NCBI GenBank assembly: GCA_014529385.2
Contig: CM043968.1
Coordinates: 23,780,513-23,844,512, forward strand
Source: Adiantum capillus-veneris
Taxonomy: Eukaryota > Streptophyta > Polypodiopsida > Polypodiales > Pteridaceae
DNA: 64,000 nt
Direction: 5' to 3'
Positions 20,450 through 31,466 of the stretch are shown one piece after another; position 1 is the first letter of the stretch, and every line of letters starts with the position of its first letter. A program made the position numbers and the translations under genes. A model generated the notes under the pieces. The model saw only the letters and a list, made by a program, of their open reading frames with translations, ran no database searches and was not told the origin of the DNA.

Positions 20450-22627
20450 TCATAATCCTGGTAGGGATGGTTGTTGCCCCAACACCGGTTGTGGTCTTTC
20501 TACACCTACAGGTCCTGGTAAGTTGCCTGCTTGATATTTGGGCATCGGTGGAACTTGAGGGGAAGCTACTGGAGCTTGGGGAGCGTAAGGTCTCTCCCTC
20601 ACATATCCCTTGTTATAATAACATTTCTCGGTCCCATGGTTGGTCCATTTTTGTTCAATAGCACACCACTTGGGCTGTTTAGCCTGGGGTTTGGCGTACA
20701 AGTTGATCTTTTTTAGCACTTCATCTACGAGCTGCTCCTGGTTTACCGCTATTTCTCCTTTCAGTGTTGTCTTAGAAGACTTGCTTCCACTTTGCTGTGA
20801 AGATGAATCGTCATCAAGGTCCTTGAACTCCCCTTCTTTGTAGACTGCACAATTGTCCACAAGGTACAGAGCCTCCTTGGTCAACTCATTCAACGTCATG
20901 CTCCTCTTCATATGTAAGTCTTTCTGGAGATCTGCATTCCTTAGTCCTTGGATGAATATCAGCATAAGTCTGGACTGAGTTGGCAGTTCTTCCACATGAC
21001 AGAACTTAACATATCTTTTTAGTCCTAGGGCTGCCTTTCGTACAGATTCTCCATCTTTCTGTTTGAATTTATGGATTTGTGGGACGGTATTATGAGCTAT
21101 TCCCCTTTGAGAGAATTCCTCAATAAACTCGTCAAACACATCCTCCATCGACTCAAAGTCTCTACGCTCTACAGAGTTAAACCAAGTTGCAGCATCATCC
21201 TCTAGGGTTAGTCCAAACCCTGCGAATTGGGTTGGAAAATCTAACACCTCTTCGGCTCTAATTACACGCACAAAGGCTGCTACATGATCTCTTGGGTCTC
21301 TGTTTCCTATGTATTTCTTGTTTATCCATTTTTGCACTTGAGAAGGTCTAATTCTTCGATGGTCTACAAATCTCATCATTGGATCGCCCCGTCCAAGTCG
21401 ATACACCTCCTCAGGCCTTCTGTAATAGGCTGGTTCCTCTCCCAATGGTGCTCCTAAGCCATAATTTCTAATGGTTCTCGCTGGAGGTGGTGCTTCTCTT
21501 CGAACTCGTTCTATGGGTGGTCCTCCAGGCTCTGTCGACCCTTGTGTCTTTGGCTTACTCTCTGCTTGATACCTTGAATAGTGTGGTGGTTCTTGCAAAT
21601 CTCTGAGCCCTCGTGCTGCTTGATAACCATCTCGGTTTCGGTCTGGTTCCATTGTTGCACTCTGTCGAAGCCATGCCTGCAATGATGGCTGGTTTGCTGG
21701 TTGGTCTTGGTTGTTGAATTCTTGCGGTCGGGTGGAATGTGAGGTAGTGTCATACTCGTCGGAAAAAGGATTCGTTGACTTGCTTGGGGTGTGGGCTGCT
21801 CTTGGCACTTCCTCAGGGGCATATGCTGATCCTCCTGGACCTGTTGCTCTTTCTACTTCCTTTGGGAGAATACGTTGGTATTCTCGCCCGTATCGATCAA
21901 CAAAAACTATGCCCTTCCCCGTAGCAGTTTCATAAGAGAATAAATAAAGAACCTTGCCTTTGCTTAGTTTGTTTACGTATAGTTCTTTGCTGCGAAAGTA
22001 AGAGACAATACCCTCACTCTCATGCTTGTAGATTCCCACATTCTCGTTATAAGTTGGAACCCTAGTTGTTTTCTTATCATACATAAAAATAGCTCCGGGC
22101 CGATCAATGTTTGGTGGCGGTTCTTGAGTTTCTAAAACCATTTTCCCTTTCGCCACGTTATCTCCATATCTGTTGTAATCTTCAGGGTTACTAACTATTA
22201 AATAGTGGTTCCCCTTTTTGTCTCGGAATCTATCTCCATCATCATACACTCGGATTATCTCCAATCTTTGAGCTGGCCTCTCTTCGATACAAATGCACTT
22301 GCAGCCTCGATAGTCAGAATAGACTAGGGCTCCTCTCAAGTTTGTTCCCTCTAAGAAGATCACCATGAGCTTGGAATCATTCAAAGGATTTTGGAAGGTG
22401 CTTCCTCCTCGCATAGGTCCATCATAGGTGAAAGCTCCTGGCTGTTGACTACCCATCATGAAGAAAGATTTATCTGACGAAGTGTCACTATCACTACCTT
22501 CCTCTATAATCGATGCTAGCGGATCTAGCCTTGCCTGAGTTACACTCTCCTCGGTGGACACTAAGCTACCTTGGTCACCTGCCACTTTCTGTTCTCTAAC
22601 AATGTATCTTCCTGATCTTAAATTCAT
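20450..22627 (-). CDS. Gy2 gag (open frame, 725 codons)
   Basis: The first ATG in frame is at 22627 (MNLRSGRYIVREQK). Residues about 1-260 form an N-terminal region without a match I know, including DYRGCKCICIEERPAQRL and YRFRDKK-like charged blocks. Then a glutamine- and proline-rich linker with PPARTIRNYGLGAPL, and the capsid domain (about 430-600): KWINKKYIGNRDPRDHVAAF, DDAATWFNSVERRDFESMED, FKQKDGESVRKAAL, LMLIFIQGLRNADLQ. The C-terminus has PKWCAIEQKWTNHGTEKCYY, conserved in Gy3. This is the only long gag frame in the element without a stop, but the knuckles lie beyond the stop at 20450. Confidence 0.85.
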   Translation of the reverse strand: MNLRSGRYIVREQKVAGDQGSLVSTEESVTQARLDPLASIIEEGSDSDTSSDKSFFMMGSQQPGAFTYDGPMRGGSTFQNPLNDSKLMVIFLEGTNLRGALVYSDYRGCKCICIEERPAQRLEIIRVYDDGDRFRDKKGNHYLIVSNPEDYNRYGDNVAKGKMVLETQEPPPNIDRPGAIFMYDKKTTRVPTYNENVGIYKHESEGIVSYFRSKELYVNKLSKGKVLYLFSYETATGKGIVFVDRYGREYQRILPKEVERATGPGGSAYAPEEVPRAAHTPSKSTNPFSDEYDTTSHSTRPQEFNNQDQPANQPSLQAWLRQSATMEPDRNRDGYQAARGLRDLQEPPHYSRYQAESKPKTQGSTEPGGPPIERVRREAPPPARTIRNYGLGAPLGEEPAYYRRPEEVYRLGRGDPMMRFVDHRRIRPSQVQKWINKKYIGNRDPRDHVAAFVRVIRAEEVLDFPTQFAGFGLTLEDDAATWFNSVERRDFESMEDVFDEFIEEFSQRGIAHNTVPQIHKFKQKDGESVRKAALGLKRYVKFCHVEELPTQSRLMLIFIQGLRNADLQKDLHMKRSMTLNELTKEALYLVDNCAVYKEGEFKDLDDDSSSQQSGSKSSKTTLKGEIAVNQEQLVDEVLKKINLYAKPQAKQPKWCAIEQKWTNHGTEKCYYNKGYVRERPYAPQAPVASPQVPPMPKYQAGNLPGPVGVERPQPVLGQQPSLPGL

Positions 22628-24429
22628 TAAACTTATCAACGCAATTTATCACAATTTCAACCACTCACTTGGCAATGGGTCAGTCTCTGCACAACTTCTT
22701 GCTTTGTTGCTAAATATACCTGTACACAAGCGTTTTAATTTCGGCAATTGAATCAAAGCATTTATCTGCTAGAGGTTATCTTAATAATGATTGGTATAAC
22801 TGGAGAGTTAATCTCAACCACTACTGTATTTTATACACTGCTGATGTTCTAGATTAGGTTTGCTAATCTGAAACAGTACTTCCCTCAGATGTTGGTCAAT
22901 TTACGCGAAAAAGTCTGAATTCAGTCTTTGCTTAGTCAAATGGGCAAACAAGGTCCAAATTCACTTCTGAAAGAAGTTCTGGAACCCTTAAGCCAAATGG
23001 AATCTCACTGTCTATGCCAGGTCAAATTTTCTTTGCAGTATGCCTCAATAGACATCCTACGCGTAGGATGTCTCCTGCTGTGTTTTGCCTGGATTTTTGC
23101 GCTGTTGTTTCCTCTTGTTGTGCTGAGCTTACAGCTGCTTTTACTTTTTGATTTGGACCCCTATTAGCTGGTCAATGAGTCAGAAATCTGTTCCAACGGC
23201 CTGTTGATGGTATTGATCGATCTAATCAACTCCAAATTGGACCAAAATTGACTAGGAGGCTTGCCTTAGGCTATATAACACCTTACTATGCTCAAAGTCA
23301 AATTTTGGCTTCATTTTCTTGCATTAGACATCCTACGCGTAGGATGTCTTTTTCATCAGAATGGCTTCAAACTCAAAGCCTAGGCTCCCCTTGAGTTTTT
23401 GATCACTTGGGTATACTCAGAATTCAGTTTGGAGTCCCAAATCACTCAGAAGACATACTACGCGTAAGATGTCTATTTGTCCTATTTGACCCCAGATTTG
23501 TCCCACAGCTTCCCCTTGATGTCAGTAACCCAGTGGTATGCTTAGATTTTGATTTGGATGTCAAAAGTCCCAAATTTCAACTGTTTTTTGCTTTTTTCAG
23601 TCATAAGTGCTAAAGTTTTCTTTGAACCCTATTTTCTTACCCAAATGAGGTGAAACCCCTTTCAGTCACTCAATATATCATGCAAAACATGCCCATGCAG
23701 CCATCTTATGGTTTTGGTCTCAAAATAATGTTTTGACACTATTTGGGTAGGATGTCGAGCAATTTCATTCTACTTGGCCTTATCCTGTCAAGATATGGCC
23801 AAATTTCCACTTTCCAGTTGAAATTAGGGTAAACCCTACCTCCTGAACACACTGGTCAACTCAAAATCCCAAAATTCCTCCCAGATTAGCCTGTAGACAT
23901 CCTACGCGTAGGATGTCTCCTGGCTTAAAATTAAAGTTTTTTCTGACAGGAGTGCTCCTGATGCTCTGTAGGTCTATCAGAAATACTCTCAGTAATTTTT
24001 TGGACTTCAATTAGGCTTTGAACCACACTTTTGCGTCTTTTTGCGTCTTTTAGAAACTTGTAATGATTCTACCAAGCAAGTGTACATGCATGAAATGCTC
24101 TAGATCCTAAATCATGATGTCTTACTTACTCTACTCCTACCTATCATGTGAAATGGTGATAATGGTGTTTTTGGTTGCTTTTTGGCCTCTCCGGACTCTC
24201 AAGCTCTCCTCTCACCGCTTCTACCACTCCGAATCCTACTCTAGAACTCAACTACTACCTAAACTACCTAAGTCGAAGGATCTAGGCCAGACACACGCTT
24301 CTTAGACTCCCTCTAAGACCTAGAGAGTCCTCCACCCTCTGATCCTATCTAAATGTAAAACGAGACTCTTGGCAAGCCAAAAATCCCAATCCTCAAGGAT
24401 TAGTCTCGGTCACCTACCTAAGGTTTTCG
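22628..24429. other. Gy2 leader (5' UTR) without coding frame
   Basis: 1.8 kb between the PBS and the gag ATG. It holds the palindromes listed at 23050-23919. No supported ORF; short open frames have no family features. Long leaders are known in giant gypsy elements. Confidence 0.65.
23050..23919. repeat. Palindrome series in the Gy2 leader
   Basis: The same 24-base palindrome as in the spacer array at 23050-23073, 23336-23359 and 23896-23919 (all perfect, ACGCGT centre), and a degenerate copy at 23451-23474. Distances of 286 and 560 (2 x 280) match the period of the spacer array. TTTTTCATCAGAAT follows both 23359 and 10239, so units in the two arrays share orientation and flank. Confidence 0.9.
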
Positions 24430-24447
24430 TCCCCGGCAGCACCGCCA
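24430..24447 (-). other. Gy2 primer-binding site (tRNA-Asp-like)
   Basis: Directly inside the LTR, the minus strand reads TGGCGGTGCTGCCGGGGA. Plant gypsy elements of the Tat and Athila type commonly use TGGCGCCGTTGCCGGGGA, complementary to the 3' end of tRNA-Asp; 15 of 18 positions agree. This fixes the orientation of Gy2 and the inner edge of the LTR. Confidence 0.78.
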
Positions 24448-24448
24448 A

Positions 24449-25347
24449 TGTTGGACGAATACGCCGCGACCGACGTCAGCACAGCGAGAGCTCACCTAAC
24501 ATGTAATGTCAGCTAAGGACGAAGCTCGACCCGCAAACGCGTGGAAGCAAGCATAAGGTGTCAACCTACACTCGACCGACTCCTACCGACTCCTAACTAA
24601 TTCCTACAGAGGTCTCTACCAATTGTCTAAGTCACAGCCTTCAAGAGTGCAAAAGAGGAAACTTCCTACAACGCTTTCTAGAGCTGAACACCCATCAAAC
24701 AATCTCGAAACACCATAGAACTTGAAGGAGACCCTACTAATACCAATAGGCCTCTCTGCCTAAGGTCTATGAACCAAAATCACGACCCAAAACACCCGGT
24801 GCAGAAACACGTAGGATGTCTGGCCGAAATCTGCAGGTCTTCGTTTTTGAAATCTAAAGTGCCTAATGTGTAGTTCTACTCAATGTGAACGCATGGATAT
24901 ACTGCAATGCAAAATCGGACAACGTATGCTCACCCAAACAACCGATGAAGCTCGTAGAAGGAGCTCACAAAGCCGGACCGTACGCACGCAATGTTGGTAT
25001 CGGCGCGTAGCTCTAGTTGGGGGCAACACGCTGCACTTCTCCGCACTCGATTCCGACCACCGTAGCACTCGTAGCGTCAAGATGAAGCTCACACTCTCTC
25101 TCTCGTACACAGTACGCTCACTCACAGACTTCAAACTTGTTTTCATTAAGGTCAAAAAGTGGTATATATACCTTAAAATCAACCATCTACTCAATCTAAC
25201 TATCAAAACTGGGATAAAATCCGGAAACTTCTGTAAGTCCCAATATTTACAAGGTGAAAGATCGGGTTTTCCTCAATGAATGAATAATTACAAAGATAAT
25301 AGTCCGCCGAGTAGTTAGATGCCGTGGGGTGTGTCCAGCTTCTAACA
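24449..25347 (-). repeat. Gy2 5' LTR (899 bp)
   Basis: On the minus strand it begins TGTTAGAAGCTGGACACACC at 25347 and ends CGTCCAACA at 24449, the TG...CA form, with the PBS next to it. A second copy, inverted, is at 27592-28486, and a partial one at 1-157. It contains a TATA-like GGTATATATACC at 25161-25172 and half of the element palindrome (ACACGTAGGATGTCT) at 24807-24821. Bases 25348-25352 (CTCTC) would be its target duplication. Confidence 0.88.
25161..25172 (-). promoter_or_regulatory. TATA box in Gy2 LTR
   Basis: GGTATATATACC, itself palindromic, is kept at the same place in the other LTR copy (27751-27762). Its position about 185 bases from the LTR start suits a U3 promoter driving minus-strand transcription toward gag. 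Confidence 0.6.
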
Positions 25348-26149
25348 CTCTCAATTTTTTGATCCAAATGAGTTCTCAAGACGAGAATTCGGCAGCCCTT
25401 CCCTCCTTTGCTTCTCCTTCAAAAACTGTGTGTACCGGCAGCACCTCCCCAAGGTGTGTGTGTAGGTGTGTGTGTGTGTGTGTGTACTGGGTGTGTGTGT
25501 GTGTGAGCATGTGTGTGTGTGTACTGGGTGTGTGTGAGCACACCTTTAAATAGGCTCCTCAAGGCTGAAAATCGAACCTAGCTGCTATAAGCATCTGAGT
25601 GAGCACTCACTTCATGCATTGGCAAGTCTAGTTACCTTCCCACCAAGTGTCCAATTAGCTAGTCTAACTAGCTCTCACACTCACTCTCAAGCTTGGAAAC
25701 TCTCCCACAACTCCCACAAGACAAGAGGGCGCCCCCTAGCTGCTAAAGCTGGCTCAGAGTGGCCTGGAACCTGTTCCCACACTGCCTCGAGCCCAAGTGC
25801 CTCCCCGCACAACTTTAGGAAAAATTGGTTTTAGGTTAAAACGGCCCATACGAGTCGGAATTTGATGCCGTAAATCGCTTTACTAAGCTCTAACTAAGGC
25901 GTACTGGTCCGAGTACCTGCCATATTTAGAAGCCCTCGGGGTCCGAAAATGCATTTTTTTCAAATTCGAGGTAAGGGTGCAGTTTTTCGAGACGGTCAAA
26001 ACTGGACGGGTCGGGGTGACCAAAAACTTACTATTTTTGGAAAATTTTCACAAAAATTATTTTAATTCACATTTCAAAGCTTTAAAACATTCTAAACATC
26101 ATGGCACTGAGATAATTTGGAAAACTGCCTAAAATAGTAACTTTTTCCA
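25348..26149. other. Unrecognised DNA between LTR and Co2
   Basis: Contains an interrupted (GT)n tract at 25453-25537 and, at about 25570-25630, a minus-strand tRNA-like segment with AGGTTCGATTTTC as possible B box. No supported gene. Co2 RT sequence begins at about 26150. Confidence 0.5.
25453..25537. repeat. (GT)n microsatellite, interrupted
   Basis: GT repeats with interruptions TACTGG and GAGCAT, where GTACTGGGTGTGTG occurs twice. Confidence 0.95.
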
Positions 26150-27598
26150 TTATGATCTTTTCATGGTACAATGGTGCTCTTTTAGCTCGGGGTTGGAGAC
26201 CTTACAGGAAATAAGTTTGCAATCCTCAAGTCCAAACTTACATAGCAATGTCTCTATGTAAATTTTCTGACACAAGGCAATACCACCATCACACTGCTTA
26301 AACTGTATACCCAAATAATGATGCAACAGCCCCAAATCTTTCATCTTGAAAGTAGCATTCAAATCAGCCTTAAATTCAACACTATGTCTCTCATTTGGTC
26401 CAGTGATTAGCAAATCATCGACATAAAGAACCACAATGAAAAGTACATCACCCTCACGCTTTACATACAATGTGCTTTCTGTTGGACTGTTACAAAAGCC
26501 TCTTTGACCAAATGAGTGTCAGCTTTCTCATACCAAGCACGAGGACATTGCTTCAAACCATACAAAGCCTTCTTACATCTACACACTTTGTCCTCTTGTC
26601 CTTTTATGACAAAACCGCGAGGCTGCGTTGCATAAACTTCCTCTGATATGTCACCATTCAAGAAAGCAGTAACAATGTCTGATTGATGTACATCCCAACC
26701 AAAATGAGCTGCCAATGCACATAGAAAATGCACAGTAGTCATACGACAAGTGGGAGCAAAGGTCTCTTCATAATCTATGCCTTTTTGCTATGCATAACCC
26801 TTTGCAACAAGTCGAGCCTTATGGCGATCGATCTCACCATTCGGCTTTCGTTTCAACTTGTAAACCCACTTCGTACCAATGGCCTTTTTGCGAGGAGGAA
26901 AATCACATAAAGTCCATGTGTCATTTTCTATAAGTGCATCATATTCTGATTGAATGGCAGCCATCCAATTTTTTGAATTCTGTGCTTCATCAAAAGATAG
27001 AGGCTCCTCAACATCATGTAAGCTAGACACAGCCAAAACATAACAATCTGATGCATAAGATGCATGGCGAGAGCCTGAACGAGTTCGACTAGACAAAGGT
27101 GCATCCAATTTACTGTCACGCAAAGTGTGCACCGACCATTTTGGCATACCTCTAGCCTGCTCATTTTCATCCCTTTCCTCATCAAGTACATCATGTACAT
27201 CTGCATCAGTAATAGGCTGATCTGTAACATTTTCAGAAACCCCCATAGTCTGTACATTTGCCTGTGGAACTTACATTCATATTTCCACCACTGAAAAGAG
27301 GCAACAAAGTGTCATAAATGTCCCGTGAGCTTACATTACTGTCTCTAGTACATGACAGTAAGGGCTGAACAAAATCTTCCACAAACACTACATCCCGTGA
27401 AACCAAAATACGTTTTGTTTGCAGATGATACAACCTGTAACCTTTGCTTTCAACACTATAACAAAAGAAAAAAGATTTGACAGCTTTATCATCCAATTTT
27501 TTGCGTTGTGTTTGTGGCACCAAAGCATATGCCAAACAACCAAAAACATGCATGTGCTCAATAGAAGGCTTTCTATCATGCCATGCTTCATCGGACAA
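26150..27598 (-). mobile_element. Co2: Ty1/copia pol fragment (INT tail and RT)
   Basis: Minus strand. 27598-27233: EHMHVFGCLAYALVPQTQ and KGYRLYHLQTKRILVSRDV, the post-integrase region. 27246-26788: NWMAAIQSEYDALIENDTW, KAIGTKWVYKLKRKPNGEID and HKARLVAKGYA, the start of RT. 26742-26461: WDVHQSDIVTAFLNGDISEE and KALYGLKQCPRAWYEKAD. 26470-26150: VVLYVDDLLITG (YVDD active site) and KMKDLGLLHHYLGIQF. RNase H and both LTRs are absent, and the integrase core is cut at 27598, where a truncated LTR copy starts. Several stops and frame changes. Confidence 0.88.
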
Positions 27599-28486
27599 TT
27601 ATCTTTGTAATTATTCGTTCATTGAGGAAAAGCCGATCTTTCACCTTGTAAATATTGGGACTTACAGAAGTTTCCGGATTGTATCCCAGTTTTGATAGTT
27701 AGATTGAGTAGATGGTTGATTTTGGAACTTTAGGGTTTGAGAAGTTGTAAGGTATATATACCATTTTTTGACCTTAATGAAAAAAACCTTTTGTCATTTT
27801 AAAAAACAAGTTTGAAGTCTGTGAGTGAGCGTACTGTGTACGAGAGAGAGAGTGTGAGCTTCTTCTTGACGCTACGAGTGCTACGGTGGTCGGAATCGAG
27901 TGCGGAGAAGTGCAGCGTGTTGCCCCCGACTAAAGCTACACACCGATACCAACATTGCGCGCGTACGGTCCGGCTTTGTGAGCTCCTTCTACAAGCTTCA
28001 TCTGTTGTTTGGGTGAGCATACGTTGTCCGATTTTGCATTGCAGCATATCTACGCGTTCACATTGAGTAGAACTACACATTAGGCACTTTAGATTTCGAA
28101 AACGAAGACCTGCAGATTTCGGCCAGACATCCTACGTGTTTCTGCACCGGGTGTTTTGGGTCGTGATTTTGGTTCATAGACCTTAGGGAGAGAGGCCTAT
28201 TGGTATTAGTAGGGTCTCCTTCAAGTTCTATGGTGTTTCGAGATTGTTTGATGGGTGTTCGGCTCTAGAAAGCGTTGTAGGAAGTTTCCTCTTTTGCACT
28301 CTTGAAGGCTGTGACTTAGACAATTGGTAGAGACCTCTGTAGGAATTAGTTAGGAGTCGGTCGAGTGTAGGTTGACACCTTATGCTTGCTTCCACGCGCC
28401 TACGGGTCGAGCTTCGTCCTTAGCTGACATTACATGTTAGGTGAGTTCTGTTGTGCTGACGTCCGTCGCGGCGTATCCGTCCAACA
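27592..28486 (+). repeat. Inverted copy of the Gy2 LTR, first ~45 bases missing
   Basis: Reads on the plus strand what 25347-24449 reads on the minus strand, from GGACAATTATCTTTGTAATT to CGTCCAACA at 28486. The TGTTAGAAGC start is missing and replaced by Co2 integrase sequence. After 28486 there is no PBS, so it is not the 5' LTR of a plus-strand element; a truncated solo or 3' LTR is likelier. TATA at 27751-27762; half palindrome at 28125-28139. Identity with the other copy is high by eye. Confidence 0.88.
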
Positions 28487-30410
28487 GAGAGGATTTTCAG
28501 CACCTAATCACGGTAATCATGATTTAATTTATGCTCATTTGTAATTCTCTTCATCATTCTCTTGATTCCTCGTCTACTATGCTTAAACTTAGCTATAATT
28601 CCTAATAGCTGCTCTCTAATTTTACATAGCTATACTCCATTACATCATCATCATCCAATTAGTTAATTTATGCAGCCATTCATCACTCTTAATCAATGAT
28701 TAATACATGATTAGGAGAGATTTCTCTCCCTAGGCGGCATAGTAATTAATTGACAAGCCGGTAATAATATAGATTTGATGAAATTCATTCTTTTACCACT
28801 CAATAGCGTTGTAATTAAGTTAGATTCAAATTTTCTTGTACATTAAGATGTGATTAAGGAAAAATTAATCCATCATTAAGCCACTAAGAAGAGAATTTTC
28901 TCTCACCTATGCATGTGGTAATTCTGCATCTTTCTAATTGCACTAGGAAAGCGATTGAACTTGCTTAATTCATCTCTCTTGTAATTTAATTAGTAAAATT
29001 CTGAATTTCTTAATCATCTAATCCAAGTGATTAACTTTAACCGGTTCCCATAGGACAAGTAAAGTATTACCCATTAAAATAACTAGGTCTCAAAGGAAAA
29101 ATCTAACCCTCTTGCATAAGGAGGATTGTTCAATGATTCTAATTTGCCATTTGGATTTTTATGATGCTCTCGGACATTAGTTCTTTTCTCCAAGTTTATC
29201 ATTTAAAGTAGTGAGTATAAAATGGCCCCGGATTAAGAGAACTCGCTTCGGTGGTGCCCACGACCGCGAGGCGGGAACGAGCAATGTGAATAGAACAGGA
29301 AAAGCTCCCATGGACGAACAAGCACCGGCCATCTCATGGGCCATTGACGAAGAAATGGAAGAGGTAGGTCACAATTTTATTCAAGTTGTTTAAGTAACAT
29401 TGCATGCGATTAGCTAGGAATGAACACACCCATAAGCATGTTGGAGAAACCCGACAAAAACCTCGGCATTTGAATTTAATTATATATTAAAGTCTAAGTA
29501 GGAAAGAATGGTTGATGGATATACTGTTTGAAATAGGAAAGAATGTCTGCTAGGGAAAATTTAGCTCGGCATGTTCATTCTATTTCCAATGTTGAATTAG
29601 TCCTGATCCCCCTACTGATCACAGGGGGTAGAGTTCTTGGTTAAGGGCTCTTGAAACCACGACTGCTGGTTAAGCGGTGGATACCCACGACTGCTGGTTA
29701 AGCGGTGGGAACCCACGTCTGCTGGTTAAGCGGTGGGAATGTCCATGTCGTGCTTTCTATGCGGTGGACATACCTAGTTGTATGGGCAGCTAGGCGACAA
29801 TGGGAGGAGTAAACACTCGCTGGAGGGGAGATGTTGTACCTCCAGAACATTGGAATTTTAATGAATAAGTTTGAGTAGAATTTTTACTAGAACTCTGTCT
29901 TGGTGCCGCTTTGCAATACTGATTGAAGGGCTGTCTTAACGAACCTTGTGAATCGGAATCTAATCGAGGAATTTTTTTATGTTGAACAACAATTGTGGTA
30001 GTAATTAGGACACACAAGGAAGTGTGAGTGTGGGGGTGGAAAGTGGGGGCTTGGCTCAGGTTGCCAATGCCTATGAGAAGGGTGGTCCCAATTGGTCGGG
30101 AACTCTCTGTCCCCATAGTGTTTAAATCGACACTAGTATTACTCATTGCCCCTAGAGCGGCGAAGTCTCAAGTGTACGTGCCTCTGAAACATGGGAAAAA
30201 AGGCACTCGAGGTTTCTCTCCTCTTGGAAGGTGGGTCTTAGGATCGCTAGATAGGTTAAGTACGCTTCCCCTGCGAGGTGGAGCTAGATCTCATTGCTAG
30301 TAGGATCGAACTCGACTCACTTTGTGATGAGAGATCGTCCGCTACTTTGTTTGCTTCTGCTATAGATCTAGTGGCCACCATGTTCACCATCAGATCCGCC
30401 GTTTGATACG
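28487..30410. other. AT-rich DNA without recognised gene
   Basis: 28487-29200 is AT-rich with many ATTAAT and TTAATTA runs. 29211-29393 is open for 60 codons (PRIKRTRFGGAHDREAGTSN; acidic end DEEMEE) and may be the first part of a gag or nuclear protein. A 28-bp tandem repeat is at 29657-29770. Nothing else is recognised before Co3 begins near 30411. Confidence 0.5.
29657..29770. repeat. 28-bp tandem repeat
   Basis: CCACGACTGCTGGTTAAGCG followed by GTGGATAC starts at 29657, 29685 and 29713 with few differences; a decayed fourth unit (CCATGTCGTGCTTTCTATGC) follows. All lie in noncoding DNA. Confidence 0.9.
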
Positions 30411-30910
30411 ATGGGGTGGGGACCTCACATTGCCACTCCCATGGAAACAGGTTTGAAGTTGAGTCTACATGATGCTGGCGATCCTGCTGATGTCACTCTT
30501 TACCAAACTGTTGTTGGCTGCCTCATTTATGTATGCAACACGAGGCCGGATATTGAGTTTGCAGTCTCACAAGTTAGCAGATTTATGCATAGCCCAGGGT
30601 CTAAGCATTGGCAGGCTATCAAGAGGATTTTCCACCACCTTAGTGGCACTTTACATCTTGGCTTGTTTTACCCCAAGTGGGGATCATTGTCGCCATACTT
30701 ACATGATTTTTCGGACTCAGATTGGGCTGGTTGTTTTGACACACGAGTGTCCACAAGTGGTTTTTGTTTCATGCTTGGAAGTTCATGTATATCATGGTTG
30801 AGTAAGAAGCAACCTACTGTGGCCACTTCGAGTTGTGAGGCTGAGTACAGGGCAGTCTTCACAGCTACGGTTGATGGTTCATTAGGCATTTGGAGCAGCC
30901 AAGGAATGAA
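30411..30910 (+). pseudogene. Co3: Ty1/copia RT end and RNase H fragment
   Basis: ATPMETGLKLSLHDAGDPAD and YQTVVGCLIYVCNTRPDIEF end the RT; FMHSPGSKHWQAIKRI, HDFSDSDWAGCFDTRVSTSG, CISWLSKKQPTVATSSCEAE and EYRAVF are RNase H, including the D-W and E residues. The frame leaves copia sequence at about 30900 and runs on to 31073 through unrelated lysine-rich codons. It could be the missing 3' half of Co2 after inversion, since the two fragments abut in protein order but lie on opposite strands; that is inference. Confidence 0.85.
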
Positions 30911-31367
30911 GCGCTCACACTATCAAGCAAAAGCAATGTATTTAAAAAATACACGACATGGAGGTGGAAGAAAAAAGAGCAATGCCCTTCACGAGATGTT
31001 CAATTGGTTCTACAGAGTTTTAGCAGAGAGAGAGAGAAAGAAGACAAAGAGAACAAAGAAGTTTAAAATGTAGAATAGAAAATGTGGGTAGCTTGAGGCA
31101 ATCACAATCAATATCATGCTTTGAGTGCAAAAGATTGATTTTGATGCTGGTTGGGGACAAAGCGGCGTGATGGTGGCAGGCGTTGGGTGGAAATTTAATT
31201 TCCTTTTGACACTAACTATTTCTATTGTAAACATGCATTGTCATGCAAAGTGATTTGTAAAGGCAACAATTATTAGTCCCATGGCTCAAGTTTTGTCTAT
31301 TTTGGAGTCTTTTTTAACTTTGAGTGATTTTACTGAGTTTTTAAATTTTTTTATAAGTTGAAGTACT

Positions 31368-31376
31368 ATATAAATC
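31368..31376 (+). promoter_or_regulatory. TATA-like box upstream of the histone-like pseudogene
   Basis: CTATATAAATC lies about 98 bases before the ATG at 31467, a normal plant promoter distance. Position and sequence only; no other promoter element was recognised. Confidence 0.4.
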
Positions 31377-31466
31377 AAAACTCACAACTTAAAGTTCATT
31401 TCTTGTTTGCACATTTTAGAAGATCCTCTCAAGCCCAAACATACACGCACTCATATCTTGCACAAC

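Larger units (their letters stand above)
6612..25347 (-). mobile_element. Gy2: giant Ty3/gypsy-type element with extra ORF, 3' end lost
   Basis: On the minus strand: LTR (25347-24449), PBS, 1.8-kb leader, gag, PR, RT, RNase H, duplicated HHCC, integrase, second protease, 3-kb spacer with palindromes, and extra ORF to the junction with Co1 near 6612. That is about 18.7 kb without a 3' LTR, in the size range of the Tat/Ogre group, which also uses tRNA-Asp-like PBS sequences and carries extra ORFs. Two observations support one element rather than two: the spacer array and the leader array share the same palindrome and flanks in the same orientation, and the LTR carries half of it. A head-to-tail pair of related insertions is not excluded. 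Confidence 0.7.

Noticed and set aside
24866-25279. Open frame conserved in both copies of the LTR (starts CSSTQCERMDILQCKIG; minus-strand copy at 27799-28080).
   Set aside because: It is antisense to the element and conserved only because the LTR copies are near-identical. It has no protein features.
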